DNA of 64,000 bases. Origin: Mycobacterium neglectum (GTDB lineage: Bacteria; Actinomycetota; Actinomycetes; Mycobacteriales; Mycobacteriaceae). The position numbers and the translations under genes were made by a program. Location: the NCBI RefSeq assembly GCF_002591975.1, contig NZ_NVQE01000019.1, positions 41,379-105,378 of the forward strand. The letters run 5' to 3'. Of the stretch, positions 28,126-38,722 are shown one piece after another. The notes under the pieces are model-generated. The model saw nothing but the letters and a program-made list of their open reading frames with translations. It made no database searches and was not told where the DNA came from. Positions within the stretch are counted from its first letter, which is position 1; each line of letters begins with the position of its first letter.

Positions 28126-31100
28126 CTGACCACCACCAGCAGATCGCCGCCTTCGACCTGTGCGGTCGCCGCCACCGCAACCCTGCCGACCTCGCCGGCC
28201 TTGGGTGCGGTGATCGCGGCCTCCATCTTCATGGCCTCGATGGTGGCGATGGTCTGTCCTGCCTCGACCTTGTCACCGGCGGACACACCGACGGTGACGA
28301 CGCCGGCGAAGGGGGCTGCGACGTGGTCAGGGTTGGACCGGTCGGCTTTCTCCGCGGCGGGCACCTCGCTGGCGATGCTGTTGTCACGCACCACCACCGG
28401 CCGCAGCTGACCGTTGAATATGCACATCACGCTGCGCATGCCGCGTTCGTCGGGATCCGAGATCGCCTCCAACCCGATCAACAGTTCCACGCCGCGCTCG
28501 AGGCGTACCCGATGCTCGTCGCCGTGGCGCAGACCGTAGAAGAATTGATTGGCCGACAGGCTGGAGGTGTCCCCGTACAGATCCCGATGCGCCTCGAATT
28601 CCTTTGTCGGCCCCGGAAACAGCAGCCGGTTCAATGTGGCTTGCCGGGTCACACCCGGTTGCGCCAACGCCGACTCGTCTTCGGCGGACAGCTCTTCGGT
28701 CGGCGTGGCCGGCGAGCGTCCGGCAAGTGCTTTGGTGCGCAATGGTTCCGGCCAGCCGCCCGGCGGGTCACCGAGTTCGCCGCGCAGGAATCCGATGACC
28801 GAGTCGGGAATGTCGAACCGTGCTGGATCCGAGGCGAATTCGTCGGCGCTGATGCCGGCGCCCAGCAGTGCGAGCGCCAGGTCGCCCACCACCTTGGACG
28901 ACGGCGTCACCTTCACCAGCCGGCCCAGGATGCGATCAGCGGCGGCGTAGTTGGCCTCGATCTCCTCGAAACGATCGCCGAATCCGAGCGCGATCGCCTG
29001 CTGGCGCAGGTTCGACAGCTGACCGCCCGGGATTTCATGGCGATACACCCGCCCCGTCGGGGTCGGAGGACCCGACGCCGCAACATCAAAAGGCGCGTAC
29101 ACCTTTCGCAACGCCTCAAAGTACGGCTCCAGATCACACACCGCCGACAGCGACAGCCCGGTGTCGTAGGTGGTGTGGGCGGCCGCCGCGACGATCGAGG
29201 ACAGCGCGGGCTGGCTCGTCGTCCCCGCCAACGGCGCCGACGCACCGTCGACGGCGTTGGCACCGGCCTGCCATGCCGCCACATAGGTGGCCAACTGTCC
29301 GCCAGGGGTGTCGTGGGTGTGCACATGCACCGGCAGGTCGAAGCGCTCACGCAACGCCCCGACCAACACGGTGGCGGCGTGCGGGCGCAGCAGTCCGGCC
29401 ATGTCCTTGATCGCCAGCACGTGGGCACCGGCGTCGACGATCTGCTCGGCCAGTTTGAGGTAGTAGTCCAGCGTGTAGAGGTTCTCGCTCGGGTCGGTCA
29501 GGTCGCCGGTGTAGCTCATCGCCACCTCGGCGATCGACGTGCCGGTTTCGCGAACCGCATCGATGGCAGGCCGCATCGACTCGACATTGTTCAGCGCGTC
29601 GAAGATGCGGTAGATGTCGATGCCCGTTGCCGTCGCCTCCTCGACGAAGGCCTTCGTAACTGTCTCCGGATAGGGCGTATAGCCCACGGTGTTGCGTCCG
29701 CGTAGCAGCATTTGCAGGCAGATGTTGGGCATCGCCTCACGTAGCGCGGCGAGCCGTTCCCACGGATCCTCCTTCAAAAATCGAAGCGCCACATCGTATG
29801 TCGCGCCGCCCCAGCACTCCACCGACAACAGTTGCGGGGTCATCCGCGCGATGTAGGGCGCCACCATCATCAGGCCGGTGGTCCTCAGCCTGGTCGCCAA
29901 CAGCGATTGGTGCGCGTCGCGGAAGGTCGTATCCGTGACACCCACGGCCTTGGATTCACGCATCCAGGCCGCGAACCCTTCGGGACCGAGTTCGGTCAGT
30001 CGCTGCTTCGATCCCGCCGGCGGCGGTGGCGACAGGTCGACGTCGGGCAACTTGTCGTGTGGATAGACCGTCGACGGCCGCGGGCCGTGCGGTTGGTTGA
30101 CCGTGACATCGGCCAGGTAGTTGAGAATCTTGGTGCCGCGATCGGCCGGGGTGTGCGAGGTCAGCAGGTACGGGCGGTCGTCGATGAACGACGTGGTGAT
30201 CCGGCCGGCACGGAAGTCCGGATCGTTGACCACGGCCAACAGGAACGGGATGTTCGTCGACACCCCACGGACACGGAATTCGGCCAGCGCACGACGGGAC
30301 CGGGCGACCGCCGTCGCGTAATCGCGTCCGCGGCAGGTCAGCTTGACCAGAAGAGAGTCGAAATGCGCACCGATCTCGGCGCCCAGATGCGTTGCGCCAT
30401 CGAGGCGGATCCCTGCGCCACCCGGTGATCGGTAACTCGTGATGCGCCCGGTGTCGGGGCGGAACCCGTTGGCGGGGTCCTCGGTGGTGATGCGGCACTG
30501 CATGGCAGCACCGCGGATCTGCAACGTTTCCTGGCTCAGTCCGAGGCCCTCGAGCGTCTCGCCGTCGGCGATCCGCAACTGACTCGCGACCAGGTCGACG
30601 TCGGTGATCTCCTCGGTGACGGTGTGCTCGACCTGGATACGCGGATTCATCTCGATGAACACGTAATGGCCGCGCTCATCGAGCAGGAACTCCACCGTGC
30701 CCGCGTACGTGTAGTCGATCTGACGCGCGAACGCGACCGCATCAGCACACATCTTGTCCCGCAGCTCGGCGGGAAGGTTTGGGGCAGGGGCCAATTCGAT
30801 GACCTTCTGGTGGCGGCGCTGCATGCTGCAGTCACGCTCGAACAGATGCATCACCGCACCGTGCTTGTCTGCCAGGATCTGCACCTCGATGTGGCGCGGG
30901 TTCAACACCGCCTGCTCGAGATAGACCATCGGATCGCCGAACGCCGACTCGGCCTCGCGACTGGCCGCCTCGATCGCCTCGGGCAGCGCCGACGGATCGC
31001 TCACCCGCCGCATACCGCGCCCGCCGCCGCCGGACACCGCCTTGACGAACAACGGGAACTCCAAGCTCGCCGAGGCCGCCACCAACTCTTCGACCGACGA

Positions 31101-31514
31101 CGACGGCGCCGAGGAGTTCAACACCGGCAGGCCGGCATCGCGCGCCGCAGCAATGGCCCTGGCTTTGTTTCCCGTCAGCTCGAGGATTTCCGCACTCGGA
31201 CCGATGAATGTGATACCCGCATCCGCGCACGCCGCGGCCAGCTGTGGATTCTCCGAGAGGAAACCGTAACCCGGGTAGACCGCATCCGCCCCTGCCTGCT
31301 GCGCGACGCGGATGATCTCGTCGACCGATAGATAGGCGCGCACCGGATGGCCCGTGTCGCCGATCTGATAGGACTCATCGGCCTTCAACCGGTGCTGGGA
31401 GTTGCGGTCCTCATGCGCGTACACCGCGATGGTGGTGATGCCCATCTCGTAGGCCGCCCGAAAAGCCCGGATCGCGATCTCACCGCGATTGGCCACCAGG
31501 ACCTTGGAAATCAC
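28122..31514 (-). CDS. pyc: Pyruvate carboxylase
   Basis: A 1130-aa biotin enzyme that makes oxaloacetate from pyruvate, bicarbonate and ATP. Order: biotin carboxylase/ATP-grasp (1-450; [27 protein letters not shown]), carboxyltransferase TIM barrel (about 530-830; [26 protein letters not shown]), and C-terminal biotinyl domain with the biotinylated Lys 1096 in AMKME. It is a full single-chain form, as in Rv2967c. GTG start at 31514. Confidence 0.98.
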   Translation of the reverse strand: MISKVLVANRGEIAIRAFRAAYEMGITTIAVYAHEDRNSQHRLKADESYQIGDTGHPVRAYLSVDEIIRVAQQAGADAVYPGYGFLSENPQLAAACADAGITFIGPSAEILELTGNKARAIAAARDAGLPVLNSSAPSSSVEELVAASASLEFPLFVKAVSGGGGRGMRRVSDPSALPEAIEAASREAESAFGDPMVYLEQAVLNPRHIEVQILADKHGAVMHLFERDCSMQRRHQKVIELAPAPNLPAELRDKMCADAVAFARQIDYTYAGTVEFLLDERGHYVFIEMNPRIQVEHTVTEEITDVDLVASQLRIADGETLEGLGLSQETLQIRGAAMQCRITTEDPANGFRPDTGRITSYRSPGGAGIRLDGATHLGAEIGAHFDSLLVKLTCRGRDYATAVARSRRALAEFRVRGVSTNIPFLLAVVNDPDFRAGRITTSFIDDRPYLLTSHTPADRGTKILNYLADVTVNQPHGPRPSTVYPHDKLPDVDLSPPPPAGSKQRLTELGPEGFAAWMRESKAVGVTDTTFRDAHQSLLATRLRTTGLMMVAPYIARMTPQLLSVECWGGATYDVALRFLKEDPWERLAALREAMPNICLQMLLRGRNTVGYTPYPETVTKAFVEEATATGIDIYRIFDALNNVESMRPAIDAVRETGTSIAEVAMSYTGDLTDPSENLYTLDYYLKLAEQIVDAGAHVLAIKDMAGLLRPHAATVLVGALRERFDLPVHVHTHDTPGGQLATYVAAWQAGANAVDGASAPLAGTTSQPALSSIVAAAAHTTYDTGLSLSAVCDLEPYFEALRKVYAPFDVAASGPPTPTGRVYRHEIPGGQLSNLRQQAIALGFGDRFEEIEANYAAADRILGRLVKVTPSSKVVGDLALALLGAGISADEFASDPARFDIPDSVIGFLRGELGDPPGGWPEPLRTKALAGRSPATPTEELSAEDESALAQPGVTRQATLNRLLFPGPTKEFEAHRDLYGDTSSLSANQFFYGLRHGDEHRVRLERGVELLIGLEAISDPDERGMRSVMCIFNGQLRPVVVRDNSIASEVPAAEKADRSNPDHVAAPFAGVVTVGVSAGDKVEAGQTIATIEAMKMEAAITAPKAGEVGRVAVAATAQVEGGDLLVVVS

Positions 31515-31534
31515 GCGTTACCCCCCGTCGTGTT

Positions 31535-32167
31535 CTAGAGGAGCGTGGACCAGTAATCCCAGAAGCGCACCAGGATCAGCAGGATCAGGCCGGTGAACCA
31601 CAGCGCAACCAAGGACCACCGCCACGTATGGACTGCGCGCACAACACCGTTCGACGTTGCAGGAGCGGCTGCGATCGATGTCACGACGACAAGCAGCGGG
31701 ATTGTCACGGCCCACACCACCATGCAGTACGGGCACAATGCGCCGATGCTGTACAGACTCTGCCACGCCAGCCAATGCACGAATACGGTGCCGAGCAATG
31801 TGCCGATCGCCAGGCCCACCCAATACCAGCGCGGCAGATCGACTTTGGCGATCGCGAGCACACCCGTCACCAGGACGACGCTGAACGCCACGATGCCGAC
31901 GAGCGAGTTGGGGAAGCCGAGGACCGACGCCTGCGGGGTGATCATCACCGAACCGCACGACAGCACCGGGTTGATGCTGCAGGACGGCACATAGTCGGGA
32001 TTGATCAGAATCTCGATCTTCTCGACCGTCAGGGTCGCCGCCGCGGCGAGGCCGAGCACCCCGGCGATCAGCACCCAGATCGCGCTGGGCCTACCGACTG
32101 TGACACCCGGCGACTGAGCCGACGCAGATTCGCTCGGCTCGACAGCGCTGGGCGTGGTGACGGTCAT
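31535..32167 (-). CDS. VKOR-family membrane oxidoreductase
   Basis: A 210-aa membrane protein with five predicted segments. Cysteines C63 and C71 form the loop pair; C145-P-Y-C148 is the CXXC active site. It reoxidises DsbA-like partners using quinone, the route mycobacteria use instead of DsbB (known for M. tuberculosis Rv2968c). It overlaps the partner gene by four bases (ATGA). It lies just before pyc on the minus strand. Confidence 0.94.
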   Translation of the reverse strand: MTVTTPSAVEPSESASAQSPGVTVGRPSAIWVLIAGVLGLAAAATLTVEKIEILINPDYVPSCSINPVLSCGSVMITPQASVLGFPNSLVGIVAFSVVLVTGVLAIAKVDLPRWYWVGLAIGTLLGTVFVHWLAWQSLYSIGALCPYCMVVWAVTIPLLVVVTSIAAAPATSNGVVRAVHTWRWSLVALWFTGLILLILVRFWDYWSTLL

Positions 32168-32958
32168 GGCGCAGGCGCGGGCGCGGGTACCGGGGGCGGC
32201 GGAGCGATCGGCGTGGGCTCAGCGGCGGCTGGCGGTACGCCGGCATCGAACGCGGGGATCTTGCCGACGATCTCCTCGATCTTGGCGATCAATGCTTCCG
32301 GAGTGCTCGGGCTGTAATCCTCACCGTTGATGCGGATCGTGGGTGTCGAATTCACTTTGGTGGCCGAGGCGAGTCCGGACACCATGTCGGCGAAGGTCTC
32401 TTTGTTGATGCACTCGGGAACTTGGTCCGCGGCGCCGGCCTGGCGCGCGATTTCGGTCAGCCGGGCGTTATCGGGGAACGGGCCGACGCCCTCCTGAGGC
32501 TGCTGGGCGTACAGCGCGGCGTGGAACCGGCGGAACGCGTCGGTCGAATCGCCGGCGACGCAGTACGCGGCGTTGGCCGCTCGCGTGGAGTACCCGTCGC
32601 CCTGACGATCCAGGATCGAGACCATGTAGTAGTCGGCGGCGACTGCCCCGGAATCGATCAGCTTGGAAATCGTCGGACCGAACTGCTGCTCGAAGTTGCG
32701 GCATGCCGGGCACAGGAAATCCTCGTACAGCGCCAGCACGGCCTTGGGCTCGTCGGTGCCGTCCTTCTTGATCAACTGGGCGGACTCGACCCGGATCGGA
32801 TCCGCCTCGCCCGCGGTCGGCTTTTCGTCCGCCGACATGACGATGTAGAGCACAAGCGCGACGGCGAAGATCACCACGATCGCGGTCAGGCCGATCTGGA
32901 CCGCCAGGTTGCGCTTGCGGTCGGAGGCCTTCAGGTCGTATTTCGGTTTCGAAGCCAC
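32164..32958 (-). CDS. DsbA-like thioredoxin-fold protein, VKOR partner
   Basis: A 264-aa membrane-anchored protein. A single N-terminal transmembrane segment spans residues 19-41, followed by a DsbA-like domain with C83-P-A-C86 and two further Cys (AAYC, VPEC), and a Pro/Ala-rich tail (PPPPVPAPAPAP). It forms disulfides in exported proteins; the VKOR gene next to it would recharge it. Matches recalled Rv2969c. Confidence 0.93.
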   Translation of the reverse strand: MASKPKYDLKASDRKRNLAVQIGLTAIVVIFAVALVLYIVMSADEKPTAGEADPIRVESAQLIKKDGTDEPKAVLALYEDFLCPACRNFEQQFGPTISKLIDSGAVAADYYMVSILDRQGDGYSTRAANAAYCVAGDSTDAFRRFHAALYAQQPQEGVGPFPDNARLTEIARQAGAADQVPECINKETFADMVSGLASATKVNSTPTIRINGEDYSPSTPEALIAKIEEIVGKIPAFDAGVPPAAAEPTPIAPPPPVPAPAPAP

Positions 32959-32992
32959 GCGCTAAGAGTACCGGCGGCCCATCGGGCGCCCG

Positions 32993-34090
32993 TCACGTGC
33001 GGGCCAGGTGGGCCCGCAGGGCGGAGATCGCTTCCGCGGTGGCGGCCGCGCTGCCACCCCCCACGGGGAAGAAGTTGAGGAAGCCGTGGATCAGCGAACC
33101 GAACTCTCGGTAGTCGACGGTCACGCCGGCCGCGCGCAGAGCGTCCGCGTACTGCCTGCCTTCGTCGCGTAGCGGATCGAACCCGGCCGTCAGCACCAGC
33201 GCAGGCGGTAGGCCGGACAGGTCGTCGGCCAGCAGGGGCGATACCCGCGGGTCGGCCGCGTCGACATCCGCGCCGCCGAGGTACTTCTCGACGCCGAATT
33301 GCAGATCACCCCCGGTGAGAAAGAACCCGTCGCCGAACAATGTTCGCGACCGCGTCTGGGCGCCCCAGTCGGTGACCGGGTAGAACAGCAGTTGCACCGC
33401 AGGCAGCCGAACGCCCGCGTCACGGGCACGCAGCGAGACCAGTGTGGCGAGGTTGGCACCGGCGCTGTCGCCTCCTACCGCCACTCGCCCGGAGTCGGCT
33501 CCCAACTCCGTAGCGTGGTCAAGCGCCCAGGCGAACGCGGTGAACGCATCGTGGACGGCTGCAGGCGCTTTGTGCTCCGGCGCCAGCCGATAGTCCACCG
33601 ACAACACATGCAGGCCGCCCTCCCGGCAGATCTGCCTGCACGCATCGTCGTGCGTGTCGAGGTCGCCGAGCACCATCGCGCCGCCGTGATAAAAGACCAG
33701 CAGCGGCGCGCCGTCCCCGTCGACCGGCCGGTAATGGCGCGCAGGGATGGCTCCGTCCGGGCCGGGTATTACGAGGTTCGTCACCGATGCGACGGGGATG
33801 TCCTGTTTGAAACCGTCCGTCAACATCCGCAGCAGCGCACGAGCTGTTGAGACGTCGTGATCCAGGATCAGGCTTCCGAGCCCCATCTTGTTCTGGCCGA
33901 AGAGCATGAACTGCAGCGTGGTGTCCAGGGTATTGCCGTCGATGACGACCGAACGGCCACCGAGCAGCAGCCGTTTCACGGGGTCGGCGATGCGGGGAAG
34001 CGCGCGCAACGACATGCCGCCGACCTTTACCAACCGGGCTTTGCGACCTGTCGGCGTCCGCGACGCCGCAACTGGCAGACTCGAAGTCAT
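32993..34090 (-). CDS. lipN: LipN-type esterase (HSL family)
   Basis: A 365-aa alpha/beta hydrolase of the hormone-sensitive lipase family: oxyanion motif HGG at 135, nucleophile S209 in GDSAGA, D305 and H335 as the other triad members. It hydrolyses short-chain esters in the family (known of Rv2970c). The start is ATG 34090, with GAAGGAG five bases upstream. This ATG and that of the divergent aldo-keto reductase are read from the same CATG. Confidence 0.9.
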   Translation of the reverse strand: MTSSLPVAASRTPTGRKARLVKVGGMSLRALPRIADPVKRLLLGGRSVVIDGNTLDTTLQFMLFGQNKMGLGSLILDHDVSTARALLRMLTDGFKQDIPVASVTNLVIPGPDGAIPARHYRPVDGDGAPLLVFYHGGAMVLGDLDTHDDACRQICREGGLHVLSVDYRLAPEHKAPAAVHDAFTAFAWALDHATELGADSGRVAVGGDSAGANLATLVSLRARDAGVRLPAVQLLFYPVTDWGAQTRSRTLFGDGFFLTGGDLQFGVEKYLGGADVDAADPRVSPLLADDLSGLPPALVLTAGFDPLRDEGRQYADALRAAGVTVDYREFGSLIHGFLNFFPVGGGSAAATAEAISALRAHLART

Positions 34091-34931
34091 GGCTTCTCCT
34101 TCGATCACGCTGAATGACGGTAACCCGATCCCTCAGGTCGGACTCGGTGTTTTCCAGACACCTCCCGATGAGACCGAACGCGCGGTGAGCACGGCCTTCG
34201 AGGCAGGCTACCGCCACGTCGACACGGCGGCGGCATACCGGAACGAGAGCGGGGTCGGCGAGGCGCTCGCGAAATCGGGTCTGCCACGCGAGGAGGTGTA
34301 CATCACCACCAAGCTGTGGAACTCCGATCAGGGCTACGACTCCACGCTCAAGGCCTTTGACCGCAGCATGGAAAAGCTGGGCTTTACTGAGCCGGACGCC
34401 TACCTGGACCTGTATCTGATCCACTGGCCGTTGCCCGCGAAGAACACGTTCGTGGACACGTTCAAGGCGTTCTCCCGGCTGCGTGACGAGGGCCGCATCC
34501 GGTCGATCGGTGTCAGCAATTTCGAGCCGGAGCACCTGCGAATCCTGGTCGATGCCACCGGCATCGTCCCGGCCGTCAACCAGGTCGAACTACACCCGCT
34601 GTTTCCGCAGGAAGAGTTGCGTGAGGTGCACGCCCAGCTGGGCGTTGCCACCGAGGCGTGGGCTCCCCTCGGGCAGGGTGCTCTGCTGGACAACCCGAAG
34701 GTGACCGAGGTCGCCGAGCGGCATGGGAAAACTCCGGCCCAGGTCTTGATTAGGTGGCATATCCAACTCGGCAATATAGTCATCCCGAAATCGGTGACCC
34801 CCGAGCGAATTGTGAGTAATTTCGACGTGTTCGATCTTGAACTGAGCGAGCAGGACATGGCGTCCATTTCCTCGCTGGCCGACGGAACACGGTTGGGTCC
34901 CGATCCACGGACCTTCGATTTCACAGGTTAG
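34089..34931 (+). CDS. Aldo-keto reductase (first of tandem pair)
   Basis: A 280-aa NADPH-dependent reductase of the AKR5-like group. Catalytic tetrad D45, Y50, K75 and H112 is intact, and the C-terminal [18 protein letters not shown] binds NADPH. No clear Shine-Dalgarno sequence precedes ATG 34089. Substrate unknown. It lacks an orthologue in M. tuberculosis at this spot; the second copy is the Rv2971 counterpart. Probably produced by tandem duplication. Confidence 0.88.
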   Translation: MASPSITLNDGNPIPQVGLGVFQTPPDETERAVSTAFEAGYRHVDTAAAYRNESGVGEALAKSGLPREEVYITTKLWNSDQGYDSTLKAFDRSMEKLGFTEPDAYLDLYLIHWPLPAKNTFVDTFKAFSRLRDEGRIRSIGVSNFEPEHLRILVDATGIVPAVNQVELHPLFPQEELREVHAQLGVATEAWAPLGQGALLDNPKVTEVAERHGKTPAQVLIRWHIQLGNIVIPKSVTPERIVSNFDVFDLELSEQDMASISSLADGTRLGPDPRTFDFTG

Positions 34932-34936
34932 GTGAC

Positions 34937-35779
34937 ATGACCTCATCGCCCGCTGCGATCCCTACCGTCACGCTCAACGACGGGAACTCCCTTCCGGTGA
35001 TCGGTCTCGGCGTCGGCGAATTGTCGGAGTCCGAGACCGAACAGTCTGTGAGCGCCGCCCTTGAGGCCGGCTATCGGCTGATCGATACCGCATCGGCCTA
35101 CGGGAATGAAGCCGCGGTCGGACGTGCGATCGCCTCGTCGGGGATTGCGCGCGAGGAAGTGTTCGTCACCACCAAGCTGGCCACCAGCGACCAGGGCTTC
35201 CAGGCGTCGCAGGACGCTTTGAAGGCGAGCCTGGAACGGCTCGGCCTCGATTACGTCGATCTCTACCTCATCCACTGGCCGGCCGGAAACCCTGGTAAGT
35301 ACGTCGACAGCTGGGGCGGACTGATGAAGCGGAAGGAATTGGGCGATACCAAGTCGATCGGTTTGGCGAATTTCCACGCCGAGGACCTCTCCAACGTCAT
35401 CGAGCTGTCGTACTTCACGCCTGCGGTCAACCAGATCGAATTGCACCCGCTGCTCAACCAGGCCGAGTTGCGTGCGACCAATGCCGAATACGGCATCGTC
35501 ACCGAGGCCTACGGCCCTCTTGGGGTCGGAGCCCTTTTGGACAACGCGACCATCGGGTCCGTGGCGCAGGCACATGGCAAGACGCCGGCCCAGGTGCTCA
35601 TCAGGTGGAGCATTCAGCTCGGCAACATCGTCATTCCGCGGTCGTCGTCACCGGAGCGGATCAAGTCGAATATCGACGTGTTCGACTTCGAGCTGAGCGA
35701 CGAGGACATGGCCACGCTCAACGGGCTGAACGACGGCACCCGTTTTCGGCCGGACCCCGAGACCTACACCGGCGCTTAG
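34937..35779 (+). CDS. Aldo-keto reductase, Rv2971/MSMEG_2407 orthologue
   Basis: A 280-aa AKR with D50, Y55, K80 and H113 as the tetrad and [18 protein letters not shown] as the cofactor motif. It starts six bases after the first copy, so the two form an operon. Recalled members (Rv2971, MSMEG_2407) reduce dicarbonyls such as methylglyoxal and phenylglyoxal. Its TAG stop overlaps the TAA stop of the convergent HNH gene. Confidence 0.9.
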   Translation: MTSSPAAIPTVTLNDGNSLPVIGLGVGELSESETEQSVSAALEAGYRLIDTASAYGNEAAVGRAIASSGIAREEVFVTTKLATSDQGFQASQDALKASLERLGLDYVDLYLIHWPAGNPGKYVDSWGGLMKRKELGDTKSIGLANFHAEDLSNVIELSYFTPAVNQIELHPLLNQAELRATNAEYGIVTEAYGPLGVGALLDNATIGSVAQAHGKTPAQVLIRWSIQLGNIVIPRSSSPERIKSNIDVFDFELSDEDMATLNGLNDGTRFRPDPETYTGA

Positions 35780-36483
35780 CCGACGGGGCAGGTCGACGCC
35801 GCATCGCGAAGCGCCGCTGCCGACGGGGCGTCGATCGGAAGCGCGTAGCCGCGCAGCACCGCGATGAACTGCATGGCGTACTGACACCGGAACGCCGTGT
35901 TCGGCGGCATCCAGATAGCGGGCTCTCCATCACCCTTGTCCTGATTCGCCCCTCCCGCGACGGCGATCAGGTTGGCGGGGTCGTTGGCGAATCGCAGCCG
36001 CAGGTCGTCAGACCAGAACCGGGCACCCAGATCCCACGCCAGCGCCAGCGGCACGATGTGGTCGATCTGCACTGCCGCGCCCGTCTGCTCGCCACGGGCG
36101 AAGGCAACCTCGGCGTTGGTGTAAGGATCGTGCAGCAGCCCAGTCGCCACCGCGGTGGGGCATCGCTTGATCGAAACGTACGACTTCTCGACGAGGTCTC
36201 GATCGAGGATGTCGTTGCGCGTGTCACACCCGTTGTGGCCGCCAGGTGCGGGGTTCTCATCGGTCCAACTGTCGCCGAACGCATCCCGCCGATAGTCGTA
36301 GCTGCGGATGCGCAGCGGTACCAACGCGATATCCGCAAGTACGTCGACGCCGGGTGCGACGGTCGGAATGTCGGCGCTGGCGATGAACTGCGATCGGTTG
36401 ATCGACGAGTCGGTGACCTGAACGGCGACGAGCACCGCGATTCCGACGATCGCAAGGAGCAGCAGTAGCCGCTTGCGGTTCAC
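35776..36483 (-). CDS. Exported or membrane-anchored HNH nuclease (Rv2972c-like)
   Basis: A 235-aa protein. Residues 1-21 form one hydrophobic anchor or signal ([20 protein letters not shown]). The C-terminal half holds the HNH/DUF1524-type active site: [19 protein letters not shown] (catalytic His), then a downstream [19 protein letters not shown] with the Asn. Several Cys suggest extracellular disulfides. Start GTG overlaps the recG stop as GTGA, so translation is coupled to recG. The conserved pair suggests an outside-facing DNA-cutting enzyme, perhaps for DNA uptake or nutrient use (inference). Confidence 0.8.
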   Translation of the reverse strand: MNRKRLLLLLAIVGIAVLVAVQVTDSSINRSQFIASADIPTVAPGVDVLADIALVPLRIRSYDYRRDAFGDSWTDENPAPGGHNGCDTRNDILDRDLVEKSYVSIKRCPTAVATGLLHDPYTNAEVAFARGEQTGAAVQIDHIVPLALAWDLGARFWSDDLRLRFANDPANLIAVAGGANQDKGDGEPAIWMPPNTAFRCQYAMQFIAVLRGYALPIDAPSAAALRDAASTCPVG

Positions 36484-38720
36484 GCCTTTTCCAGATATTC
36501 GACGCGTTCGGTATCGACGAATGGCGCTGCCAGGGCCGCCATCCCGGGGTCGCCCGGATTCCTCGCGTAGTGCGAATCGCAGAAGTCGCGTGCGGTCAGA
36601 ATGAGATCGAGATGCTCGAACAGCGACAGGAACCGCAACGTGATCGGACGTCCTGATTGGCTGTAGCCCAGTACGTCACCCTCGCGCCGCTCTACGAGGT
36701 CGAGGTCGGCGAGCTTGAAACCATCGAGCGTCGAGGCGACCGCCTTCAGGCGATCCCCTGCCTTTGAGCTTTCCGGCAGTTGGGTGACGAGCAGACACAG
36801 GCTCGGATGTTCGCCTCGACCGATGCGACCGCGAAGCTGGTGAAGCTGACTGATGCCGAACCGGTCGCCGTCCATCACCAGCATCACCGTCGCGTTGGGT
36901 ACATCGACACCGACCTCGATCACCGTGGTACAGACGAGGACATCGATGTCCCCCGCGCGGAACGCGGCCATCACCGCATCCTTTTCATCGGCGGACAGTC
37001 GCCCGTGCATGAGGCCGAGCCGCAGTCCCGATAACGGGCCGCGTCGCAGCCGCTCGAACAGTTCGACGACCGTCGTTGCGGGTGGGCCCTGCTCGGAGTC
37101 CTGGTCGCGCTTCTTGCCTCGACCTTTCTTGCCACTCTTGTCGTCTTCGTCGATGCGGGAAGCGACGACGTAAGCCTGCCGTCCAGCGGCCACCTCCTCG
37201 GTGATCCGTTGCCAGGCACGGTCAAGCCAGGACCGGTGCTCCTTGAGGAAGATGGTGTTGGTGGTGATCGGTTGCCGACCCCGCGGCAGCTCGCGCAGCG
37301 TCGAGGTCTCGAGGTCGCCGAAATGCGTCAGGGCAACGGTGCGCGGAATCGGCGTCGCGGTCATCACGAGCAGGTGCGGAGTAACACCCTCGGGCGCCTT
37401 GGCCCGCAGGCGATCTCGCTGTTCCACTCCGAACCGGTGCTGCTCATCGACGACCACCATGCCGAGCCGATGGAATTCGACGGCATCCTGCAGCAGCGCG
37501 TGTGTTCCGATGACGATGCCCGCTTCGCCGGCTGCGACTTCGTCGCGCACCTGCTTCTTCTGCTGCGGCGACATCGACCCCGTCAACAGCGCGATCCGCG
37601 TCCCTTGCTCGGCGCCACCGAGTTGTCCCGCCATCGCCAGCGGTCCGAGGACGCTACGGATCGATCGGGCATGTTGGGCGGCAAGGACTTCCGTTGGGGC
37701 AAGGAGCGCACATTGATACCCCGCATCGACCATCTGCAGCATCGCCAGTACCGAGACGATGGTCTTGCCGGACCCGACCTCACCCTGCAGCATCCGATTC
37801 ATCGGCCGACTCGCCGCCAACTCAGCGGTCAGCACCTCGAGGACATCCTTTTGACCTTCGGTGAGTTCGAACGGCATCTGATTGCGCATGGCCGCGACCA
37901 GACCGACGTCCGTAGTGGCCGCGACGGGACCGGCCTCGCTCAACTCGCCGAACCTCCGCTGTGCCAACGCCCATTGCAGGCCGATGGCCTCGTCATAGGT
38001 CAGACGTGCGATCGCGGCATCGCGTTCCGCCGTCTTTTCCGCGGTGTGGATCGCGCGCAGCGCTTCGTCCTCGCTGATCAGATTGTGTTCGGCCAGAAAC
38101 GATTCCGGGAGAGGTTCGTCGATCGGGTCCAGCACATCGAGCACTTGGCGCACGCATGCGTAGATATCCCAGCTCTGCACCTTGCTGTTGGCGGCGTAGA
38201 TCGGCAAGAAGTCACGGGCGAACACGGAGAGCAGCTTGTTCTCGTCGGACGTCCCTTCGGCCTCGGCAATCGCCTTGAGCGATCTGGTTCCAGCGACTCG
38301 ACCGTCGCCATGTATCACCAGGAATGCCGGATGCGTCAGCTGCAAGGTGCCTTTGAAATAGCCCACCTCGCCCGACAACATCACCCGCTGGCCCTCTTCG
38401 AGCGTTCTCTTGATGATCTTGACGTTGAAGAAGGTCGCGGTCACCTTCGGCTTGCGGTCGCCGATCGTGACGACCATGTATTCGCGCTTCGGCGGCCGAT
38501 TCGTCAACCGCACTTCCACCTTGGTGATGCGGTCGACGAAGGTGACGTGTTCGCCTTCCTCGAGATCCTCGCCCTCGGTGGCCGTCGTCATCTCGTCGCT
38601 GTACTTGCGCGGGTAGTGCCGCAGCAGATCGTTGACCGTACGGATACCGAAGTGCTCCTCGAGCAGATCCGCGGACTTCTTGCCGATGACGAAATCGAGC
38701 CGGTCGGTGAGTTTGGCCAC
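36480..38720 (-). CDS. recG: ATP-dependent DNA helicase RecG
   Basis: A 746-aa helicase for fork regression and Holliday junction work. N-terminal wedge/OB domain (about 60-155; VEVRLTNRPPKREYMVVTIGDRKPK), then helicase motifs: I QGEVGSGKT, Ia LAPTEVLAAQH, II DEQH, III MTATPIPRT, VI QLRGRIGRG. Length suits the actinobacterial form. GTG start at 38720, two bases after the DAK-like gene stop. Confidence 0.97.
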   Translation of the reverse strand: MAKLTDRLDFVIGKKSADLLEEHFGIRTVNDLLRHYPRKYSDEMTTATEGEDLEEGEHVTFVDRITKVEVRLTNRPPKREYMVVTIGDRKPKVTATFFNVKIIKRTLEEGQRVMLSGEVGYFKGTLQLTHPAFLVIHGDGRVAGTRSLKAIAEAEGTSDENKLLSVFARDFLPIYAANSKVQSWDIYACVRQVLDVLDPIDEPLPESFLAEHNLISEDEALRAIHTAEKTAERDAAIARLTYDEAIGLQWALAQRRFGELSEAGPVAATTDVGLVAAMRNQMPFELTEGQKDVLEVLTAELAASRPMNRMLQGEVGSGKTIVSVLAMLQMVDAGYQCALLAPTEVLAAQHARSIRSVLGPLAMAGQLGGAEQGTRIALLTGSMSPQQKKQVRDEVAAGEAGIVIGTHALLQDAVEFHRLGMVVVDEQHRFGVEQRDRLRAKAPEGVTPHLLVMTATPIPRTVALTHFGDLETSTLRELPRGRQPITTNTIFLKEHRSWLDRAWQRITEEVAAGRQAYVVASRIDEDDKSGKKGRGKKRDQDSEQGPPATTVVELFERLRRGPLSGLRLGLMHGRLSADEKDAVMAAFRAGDIDVLVCTTVIEVGVDVPNATVMLVMDGDRFGISQLHQLRGRIGRGEHPSLCLLVTQLPESSKAGDRLKAVASTLDGFKLADLDLVERREGDVLGYSQSGRPITLRFLSLFEHLDLILTARDFCDSHYARNPGDPGMAALAAPFVDTERVEYLEKA

Positions 38721-38722
38721 GA

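Noticed and set aside
28101..29705. 534-codon frame antisense to pyc
   Set aside because: Mirror of the carboxyltransferase and biotin domains; no recognisable motif.
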